From positions 124,001-188,000 of the forward strand of contig NZ_JADWPE010000006.1 in assembly GCF_017308985.1 (NCBI RefSeq): DNA of 64,000 nucleotides, in the 5' to 3' direction. Source of the DNA: Lysobacter changpingensis. Its GTDB lineage: Bacteria; Pseudomonadota; Gammaproteobacteria; Xanthomonadales; Xanthomonadaceae. Made by a program: the position numbers and the translations under genes. Below are positions 57,484-64,000 of the stretch, in pieces. Every line of letters starts with the position of its first letter. Position 1 is the stretch's first letter. Under the pieces are notes generated by a model, which saw only the letters and a program-made list of their open reading frames with translations, was not told the DNA's origin and made no database searches.

Positions 57484-57511
57484 GAAAGGCCCGGCGAATG
57501 CCGGGCCTTTC
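57484..57511. terminator. Bidirectional terminator between the TonB-domain gene and natB-like gene
   Basis: GAAAGGCCCGGC-gaat-GCCGGGCCTTTC is a perfect 12-bp stem with A- and T-rich flanks, ideal for two convergent genes. Confidence 0.92.
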
Positions 57512-57550
57512 TCTTTGGTCGGGTTCCACACCCTCCAGCACTCGCCACAC

Positions 57551-58762
57551 TCACCCCGAAATCGCCAGCCGCTCCTGGTGATAGCGCCGCACCGCGACGA
57601 ACCACAGCAACGCCGCCACGGCGAAGCCGGTGCCGAGGTAAATCCCCCACGTGCGCAGGTCGATCGCCTCGCCGCGGATCACCTTCAGCAGCATCTGGTT
57701 CTGCGCGAGGAACGGCACCATGAACTGCCACGCCTGCGTCTTCACCGGATTCACGATCAGCGCGATCGTCGGGATCATCGGCAGCAGCATCAGCCACGTC
57801 ATGTGGCTCTGCGCCTCCTTCAGGCTCTTCGCCGCTGCGGCCAGGCAGGTGAGCAGCGTCGTGCCGATGAACACCATCGGCAGCAGGATCAGCAGCATGC
57901 GTCCGATCGACGCGAAGCTCACGTCGAGCATGCGTCCGACGCCCGTGCTCATCTGGGCGCTGAGCTTGAATGCAACGAGCGTCAGCAGCAGCGACAGCAG
58001 CCCCATCGCACAGGCGGCGGCGATCTTGCCGCTGACGATCGCACCGCGCGAAGCCGGCGTGGCGAGCAGCGGTTCGAGCGACTGGCGTTCGCGTTCGCCG
58101 GCGGTCGCGTCCATGATCAGGTACGCGCCACCGATGAAGGACATCAGGATCAGCAGGTACGGCATGATCGCCGCGAGCATCAGCCCGCGCTTGGCTTCCT
58201 CGGTCGCCAGATCGCGGCTGCCGACGCTCACCGCTCGCACGATCGAAGGATCGATGCCGCGCGCCAGCAGGCGCAGCGCGCCGACCTGCGCACCGTAACC
58301 TTCCAGCGCCGCACGCACGCGCGCGCTCGGGATCTCGCTGTCGCGCCGCGTCGTGTCGGCGACGATCTCCACCAGCCCCGGCTTCCCCGCACGCCAGTCG
58401 TTGGCGAATTCCGCATCGATGCGCAGCGCCACGTCGAACTCCTGGCGCACGATCGCCGCATCGACATCCTCCGGCGCTTTCACCGCACGGATGCCCTGCG
58501 TGCCGAGGAACGCCACCAGATTCGGCGCGCGTTCGATGCCGACCGTCGGCACTTCGAGCACGCGATCGAGCTGCGTGCGGGCGCGCGATTCGGCGAGCGA
58601 CCCCATGCCGATCATCAGCACCGGATACAGCAGCGGTCCGAGCAGCAACGCGAGCGCGAGCGTGCGCCGGTCGCGCGATATGTCGCGCAGTTCCTTGCGC
58701 ATCACCGACCACATCGACGCGAACATGCCGGGACGATGGCGATTCATCGAAGCGGCGCTCAT
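57551..58762 (-). CDS. ABC-2 type transporter permease, NatB-like
   Basis: A 403-residue membrane protein: one helix near 38-58, a large extracytoplasmic domain (about 60-200), then about five helices (from LMLAAIMPYLLILMSFIGGA). The domain ATAGERERQSLEPLLATPAS is the ABC-2 coupling signature. It forms an exporter with the ATPase encoded upstream. E. coli-type NatAB relatives export sodium or lipids; the substrate is not known. It overlaps the ATPase gene by four bases (ATGA). Confidence 0.87.
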   Translation of the reverse strand: MSAASMNRHRPGMFASMWSVMRKELRDISRDRRTLALALLLGPLLYPVLMIGMGSLAESRARTQLDRVLEVPTVGIERAPNLVAFLGTQGIRAVKAPEDVDAAIVRQEFDVALRIDAEFANDWRAGKPGLVEIVADTTRRDSEIPSARVRAALEGYGAQVGALRLLARGIDPSIVRAVSVGSRDLATEEAKRGLMLAAIMPYLLILMSFIGGAYLIMDATAGERERQSLEPLLATPASRGAIVSGKIAAACAMGLLSLLLTLVAFKLSAQMSTGVGRMLDVSFASIGRMLLILLPMVFIGTTLLTCLAAAAKSLKEAQSHMTWLMLLPMIPTIALIVNPVKTQAWQFMVPFLAQNQMLLKVIRGEAIDLRTWGIYLGTGFAVAALLWFVAVRRYHQERLAISG

Positions 58763-59505
58763 GCGTGCAGGCCCTCGTCCGAACCGATCGCCCTGACGAA
58801 CGCGTCCTCCAGGTTCGCCTCGCCCGTCTGCTCGCGCAGCTCATCGGCCGTACCCGACGCGACGACGTGGCCCTTGGCGATGATCACGATGCGATCGCAC
58901 AAGGCCGCGACCTCCTGCATGATGTGGCTGGAGAAGATCACGCAGCGTCCCTCCGCGCGCAGTTGTTGCAGGAATCCGCGCATCGCGCGCGTGGTCATCA
59001 CGTCCAGTCCGTTGGTGGGCTCGTCGAGGATCACGTTGCGCGGATCGTGCACGAGCGCGCGCGCGATCGCCGTCTTGGTGCGTTGTCCCTGCGAGAAACC
59101 TTCCGTGCGGCGATCGAGGATGTCGTGCATCTGCAACGCGTCGGCGAGCACCTGCGTGCGCGCCTCGATCGCCTGCCTCGACATGCCGTGCAGTTCGCCG
59201 AAGTACGCGATGTTCTCGCGCGCGGTCAGGCGCTTGTACACGCCGCGCGCGTCGGGCAGCACGCCGAGCGCGCCGCGCACGGCGGCAGCATCGCGCGTCG
59301 CATCGACCTCGTCGACGAGCACCTGCCCGGCGTCGGGCTTCATCAGCGTGTACAGCATGCGCAGCGTGGTGGTCTTGCCGGCGCCGTTGGGGCCCAGCAG
59401 CCCGGTGATCTCGCCGTCGCGCGCGGTGAAGCGCACGCCTTCCACGGCGCGCACCACGCCGGTGGGCGTCCTGAAACTCTTGTGCAGGTCTTGTGCGACG
59501 ATCAT
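58759..59505 (-). CDS. ABC transporter ATP-binding protein, NatA-like
   Basis: A 248-residue ABC ATPase with Walker A GPNGAGKTT, the signature FSQGQRTKTAIARAL (FSQGQ in place of LSGGQ), Walker B VILDEPTNGLD and a switch His in SSHIMQEV. The deviating signature is usual for the NatA subfamily. It overlaps the permease gene and starts only four bases after the hydrolase gene, so the three form one operon. Confidence 0.92.
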   Translation of the reverse strand: MIVAQDLHKSFRTPTGVVRAVEGVRFTARDGEITGLLGPNGAGKTTTLRMLYTLMKPDAGQVLVDEVDATRDAAAVRGALGVLPDARGVYKRLTARENIAYFGELHGMSRQAIEARTQVLADALQMHDILDRRTEGFSQGQRTKTAIARALVHDPRNVILDEPTNGLDVMTTRAMRGFLQQLRAEGRCVIFSSHIMQEVAALCDRIVIIAKGHVVASGTADELREQTGEANLEDAFVRAIGSDEGLHA

Positions 59506-59509
59506 TCGG

Positions 59510-61039
59510 TCACGGCTCCCATCCGTTGTATCCGGTGAACGGCGGCACGTAGCCCACCGAATCCAGGCACTTCGCATCCAGCGACTTCGCGTCGAGCGAT
59601 TCGACGAACTGCCCGACGAGCTTGGGCAGGCACCCGGTCGCGCCGACGTTGTGACCCTGGCCACGCAGCACGAAATGGCGGCCGTTCGGCAGGCCCTTCA
59701 GCACGCGCTCGCCATACGCGGGCGGCGTGACCGGGTCGATCTCGCCCGACAGAAGCAGCGCCGGCACGTCCGATTTCAATGGTGTATCGAACGACGCCGG
59801 ACGCGTGCCGTGCGGCCACGAAGTGCAGGCGGCGAAGAACGCCGGGCCCGTTTCCGCGCCGAGCAGGGTGTCGGCATCGGCCGGATCGGGCGTGTAGCGA
59901 TCGGCGTCCTCGGCGCAGATCACCGACCACTGCATCGCGCGCGACATGCGCCCGTCCATGCTGCGCGTGGCCAGCTGCGCGAGCGCCATCAGCGGTGCGT
60001 ACTCGCCGCGGTCGGCTTCGTCGATCACCACCGGCATCAGCGACATCATCTGCGGCATGTACGAGAACAGGTGCGTGAGACCGACGACGGTGTCGGCGGT
60101 CAGCGTGTCGCGACGCCGCTGCGCGGTGGCGGGATCGCGGAAATCCACCTGCACCGGCGCGGCCTCCAGGCGTACCTTCAGGCCACGCAGCTGCGTGCGC
60201 AGGTCGCGCGGATAGCGTTCGCGACACGTCGGCAGCGACTGGCAATGCGCCGACTGCAGCTCGAGCGCGCGTTCGAACGTGCGTGCGAACTCGCCGCCGA
60301 CGACCAGGTCGTTCGGCGCCACGCCATCGAGCACGAGCGAACGCGTGTGCTTCGGATAGCGCGCGGCGTACTGCTGCGCCACGCGCGTGCCGTACGACAC
60401 GCCGACGAGGTTGACCTGTTCGGCGCCGAGCGCGGCGCGCACGGCATCGAGATCGCCGATCGCCTGCGTCGTCGTGTAGAAGCGCGGATCCGCCTTGCCT
60501 TCCAGCGCCTTCGCGCAACGTGCGGCGAATCCGGCGACGGCGTTCGCGTCGACTTCCTCGTCGGCCGGCAGGCGCAGTTCGGTGCCATTGGCGTCGCGGC
60601 ACGCGAGCGGGCTCAGCTTGCCCGTGCCGCGCTGGTCGATCAGCACCACGTCGCGATGCTTGCGCACTTCGCGCAGCGCGACGTCGACTTCGGTCGCGTA
60701 CTCGGTGGCCGCCTGCCCCGGGCCGCCGGCGAGGAAGAACACCGGATCGGGCGCCTTCGACCCCTTGTCGCCGGCGGGCAGCCACGCGACGTTCAGCGGA
60801 ATGCGGCGCCCGTCGGGGTGCAGCGGGTTCTCGGGCACGTCGAACCGGGCGCATTGCGCGTCGATGCTGGACGAGGCGAGCGCGCCCGACAGCGTGCAGG
60901 GTTCGAAGGCGATCGAACCGAAGGTGCGGCGGCCAGCGTCCTTCGGCGACGTCGCGGTCGCCGCGTCATCGCCTGGGCTGCAGGCGGCAAGGCAACAGAG
61001 CGCCGCGAGCGCGGCGATCCACGTGTGACAGGTGCGCAT
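59510..61039 (-). CDS. Exported alpha/beta hydrolase (TAP-like peptidase), lipoprotein
   Basis: A 509-residue lipoprotein (signal ending LAAC, about residue 20). The fold starts FFLAGGPGQAATEYA (the HGGP-like oxyanion region) and VVLIDQRGTG, with the nucleophile in GVSYGTR; a C-terminal TAP-like part has LLLSGEIDPVTPP and GQGHN. This is the tripeptidyl aminopeptidase/proline iminopeptidase group. ATG 61039 has the signal peptide directly at its start. First gene of an operon with natA- and natB-like genes. Confidence 0.88.
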   Translation of the reverse strand: MRTCHTWIAALAALCCLAACSPGDDAATATSPKDAGRRTFGSIAFEPCTLSGALASSSIDAQCARFDVPENPLHPDGRRIPLNVAWLPAGDKGSKAPDPVFFLAGGPGQAATEYATEVDVALREVRKHRDVVLIDQRGTGKLSPLACRDANGTELRLPADEEVDANAVAGFAARCAKALEGKADPRFYTTTQAIGDLDAVRAALGAEQVNLVGVSYGTRVAQQYAARYPKHTRSLVLDGVAPNDLVVGGEFARTFERALELQSAHCQSLPTCRERYPRDLRTQLRGLKVRLEAAPVQVDFRDPATAQRRRDTLTADTVVGLTHLFSYMPQMMSLMPVVIDEADRGEYAPLMALAQLATRSMDGRMSRAMQWSVICAEDADRYTPDPADADTLLGAETGPAFFAACTSWPHGTRPASFDTPLKSDVPALLLSGEIDPVTPPAYGERVLKGLPNGRHFVLRGQGHNVGATGCLPKLVGQFVESLDAKSLDAKCLDSVGYVPPFTGYNGWEP

Positions 61040-61162
61040 CGGGTCCCTCGCGCGACGTGAAGGCCGCCAGCATGCCAGAGGCGCCGGGCGCTTGGATTGC
61101 ACGCGTCATGGCGGTTGGATCTTCCGCCGTCATCCGGGGAACGCGGGGCGAAGCGCGAAGCC

Positions 61163-61930
61163 CTACTTGCTGCTGACGTACTTCTCCCGCCGAACCTGCG
61201 GCACGGGAAGTCCGTATTCCTTCAGCGCCTCGAAGCACGCATCGACCATGTTCGGGTTGCCGCACAGGTAGGCGATGTCGTCGGTCGCGTTCGGCCCGAA
61301 TTCGCCGAGGAACTGCTGCACGTAGCCGTGCCGCACGTCGGCATGCGCGTGTGGCGACCCCGGCGACGGCAGCTCGCGCGAGAAGCACGGGACGAAGCGG
61401 AAATGCCCGGGATGCCTGTCGGCGAATGCGCGGAACTCGTCGCCGTACAGCAGTTCCTCCGGATTGCGCGCGCCGAACAGCAGCACCACGCGCACGCCGC
61501 GCTCGCGGATCAGCGCCTCCAGCTGCGGCAGCATCGCGCGGTAGGGCGTCACGCCGGTGCCGGTGGCGATGAGCAGGTAACGCGGGTTCGCATCGGTCGG
61601 CATCAGGCAGAAGCGGCCGAACGGGCCGCTCGCATCCACGCGCCCGCCTTCCTCCAGCCCTTCGAACAGCGCCGTCGCAGCGCCACCGGGCACGTAGCTC
61701 ACGGCGATCTCCACCGCCTCGCCCGGGCCCAGCGCGTGATCGTGGATCGTCGCCAGCGAATAGCTGCGCTTGGTCGCGGTGCCATCGGCGTACTGGAAAT
61801 GCACCTGGATGAACTGGCCGGGGATGAAATCCAGCGGCTGGCCGTCGTCGCGCACGAAGGTGTAGTGGCCCACGCTGGGGGCCAGCATGCGACGGGAAAC
61901 GAGCTTGAGCGGGAAATGCGCGATGGCCAC
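61163..61930 (-). CDS. fpr: Ferredoxin--NADP reductase (FNR/Fpr)
   Basis: A 255-residue single-subunit FNR. The FAD barrel carries KRSYSLATIHD; the NADP domain has LLIATGTGVTPYRAMLP and YLCGNPNMVDACF, and the protein ends REKYVSSK. It transfers electrons between NADPH and ferredoxin/flavodoxin. The start is uncertain: GTG 61930 gives VAIAHFPLKLVSRR, and GTG 61975 would add 15 residues. It is divergent from the YadG-like gene. Confidence 0.88.
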   Translation of the reverse strand: MAIAHFPLKLVSRRMLAPSVGHYTFVRDDGQPLDFIPGQFIQVHFQYADGTATKRSYSLATIHDHALGPGEAVEIAVSYVPGGAATALFEGLEEGGRVDASGPFGRFCLMPTDANPRYLLIATGTGVTPYRAMLPQLEALIRERGVRVVLLFGARNPEELLYGDEFRAFADRHPGHFRFVPCFSRELPSPGSPHAHADVRHGYVQQFLGEFGPNATDDIAYLCGNPNMVDACFEALKEYGLPVPQVRREKYVSSK

Positions 61931-62032
61931 GGCGGTACCGACGATGATGCAACAGTGTGTGGCCGGAGCGCCCACACGGGGGCGCCTATACTACCGTCTA
62001 TCGCCGCGAGGCCGCGGCACAGGCCTTCACCG

Positions 62033-63024
<992 letters not shown>

Positions 63025-63028
<4 letters not shown>

Positions 63029-63831
63029 ACGACATGACGCAAACCAGCCTCGAACTCTCCGCCACGCAGCGCAACTTCGTCGCGCTGGGCACCATCGTGC
63101 GTCGCGAAGTGAACCGCATCCTGCGCATCTGGGGCCAGACGCTGGTGCCGCCGGCGATCACGATGACGCTGTACTTCCTGATCTTCGGCGGCCTCATCGG
63201 CTCGCGCGTGGGCATGATGGACGGCATCAAGTACATGGATTTCATCGTCCCCGGCCTGGTGATGATGAGCGTGATCCAGAACAGCTACGGCAACATCTCG
63301 TCCTCGTTCTTCGGCGCCAAGTTCGGCCGGCACGTGGAGGAACTGCTGGTCAGTCCGATGCCGAGCTGGGTGATCCTCACCGGGTACGTGACTGGCGCCG
63401 TGCTGCGCGGGCTGATGGTGGGCGCGATCGTGCTCGTCATCGCGATGTTCTTCACCAAGGTGCGCCTGCCGCATCCGTTGATCACGCTCACCACGGTGAT
63501 CCTGGGCGCGACGATCTTCTCGCTCGCCGGCTTCGTCAACGCGGTGTACGCGAAGAAGTTCGACGACATCGCGATCGTGCCGACGTTCATCCTCACGCCG
63601 CTGACGTATCTCGGCGGCGTGTTCTACTCGGTGAAGCTGCTGCCGCCGTGGGCCGAGGCGATGACGCATGCGAACCCGATCTTCTACATGGTCAACGCAT
63701 TCCGCTACGGCCTGCTCGGCGTGTCCGACGTGCCGGTGTGGGTGGCGTACGCGCTGATGCTGGGCTTCGTCGTCGCACTGGCGAGCCTGGGCCTGTGGCT
63801 GCTCAAGCGTGGCGTGGGCCTGCGCAGCTGA
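63025..63831 (+). CDS. yadH: ABC-2 type permease, YadH-like
   Basis: A 268-residue membrane protein with six helices. Its motifs [35 protein letters not shown] and [19 protein letters not shown]-type segment (here [19 protein letters not shown]) are nearly identical to E. coli YadH. The ATP-binding partner overlaps upstream and the next gene overlaps by one base (TGATG). Substrate of YadGH is not firmly known. Confidence 0.93.
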
Positions 63832-64000
63832 TGCGCATCCTGGTGCTCGGCGCCGGTGGAACCGGCGGTTACTTCGGTGGACGCCTCGCGCAATCCGGCG
63901 CGGACGTGACGTTCCTCGTGCGTCCGGCGCGCGCGGCGGAACTCGACGCGAACGGTCTGCGCCTGCGCAGCCCGCTGGGCGATGCGGACCTGCGCGTGGC
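63831..64000 (+). CDS. 2-dehydropantoate 2-reductase-like protein (partial, cut by window end)
   Basis: Only the first 56 residues are visible: [20 protein letters not shown], then a beta-alpha-beta unit and [16 protein letters not shown]. The [11 protein letters not shown] motif is the NADP-binding loop of ketopantoate reductases (PanE). The gene continues past the window end. It shares its first base with the stop codon of yadH, so it is in the same operon, an unusual link of pantothenate-type chemistry with an ABC exporter. It could be another enzyme of the family. Confidence 0.8.
   Translation, partial: MRILVLGAGGTGGYFGGRLAQSGADVTFLVRPARAAELDANGLRLRSPLGDADLRV

Noticed and set aside
57515-61060. 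A 1181-codon open frame on the plus strand
   Set aside because: It is antisense to three well-supported genes (natB-like, natA-like, hydrolase) and is made of Arg/His/Gln-rich low-complexity sequence, the usual mirror of GC-rich coding DNA.

Overview
The window is GC-rich (by eye about two thirds G+C) chromosomal DNA spanning the replication origin of a gammaproteobacterium of the Xanthomonadaceae, most likely Lysobacter or a close relative. The basis is the gene order rpmH-rnpA-yidC-mnmE facing away from dnaA-dnaN-recF-gyrB, a DnaA that matches the Xanthomonas protein as I remember it over nearly its whole length, a tonB-exbB-exbD-exbD cluster of Xanthomonas type, and GTAG-ended palindromic REP elements like those of Stenotrophomonas and Xanthomonas. 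I see no prophage, integron, transposase, CRISPR array, tRNA or rRNA gene; nearly everything is housekeeping or chromosomal regulatory DNA.

Layout. 0-10 kb: rmuC and an RlmI-type rRNA methyltransferase (minus), then rhomboid, a small membrane protein, an M28 peptidase lipoprotein, an Asp/Glu racemase, a GYF-AIM24 protein, a DUF3052 protein and a patatin lipoprotein (plus). 10-14.6 kb: a lipid desaturase and its ferredoxin reductase, divergent from a FabR-like repressor; then an Lrp-type regulator divergent from phenylalanine hydroxylase (phhA). 14.6-25.4 kb: an FAD protein, two two-component systems, crcB/fluC, an acetate:succinyl-CoA transferase, a WYL regulator and a NIPSNAP-like protein. 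25.4-38.6 kb: GNAT, MBL hydrolase, fbp, a VpsR-type sigma-54 activator with a 2OG-Fe(II) oxygenase, a PAS kinase with a stand-alone response regulator, an SLC13/RCK permease, a radical SAM protein, cardiolipin synthase, two small unknown proteins and pdxJ. 38.6-44 kb: three exbD genes, exbB, tonB, a TPR protein and an M48 peptidase. 44-55 kb: gyrB-recF-dnaN-[oriC]-dnaA and rpmH-rnpA-yidC-mnmE, with three parS-like sites. 55-64 kb: a Ubi-type monooxygenase, a TonB-domain lipoprotein, NatAB-like and YadGH-like ABC transporters, an exported alpha/beta hydrolase, a ferredoxin-NADP reductase and the start of a ketopantoate reductase-like gene.

Several genes form evident working units. The desaturase gets electrons from the adjacent 2Fe-2S reductase under a FabR-like repressor. 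PhhA is probably controlled by the divergent Lrp protein through a TTGCGC-rich palindromic region. TonB/ExbB/ExbD energise outer-membrane transporters. Both QseBC/PmrAB-like and NarL-like two-component pairs overlap by four bases. I found no convincing undescribed multi-gene system. The most interesting signals are non-coding: GTAG REP elements placed only in tail-to-tail gene gaps, a parS trio around recF, an intrinsic terminator between dnaN and recF, an operator-like array at phhA, and an unusual third exbD.
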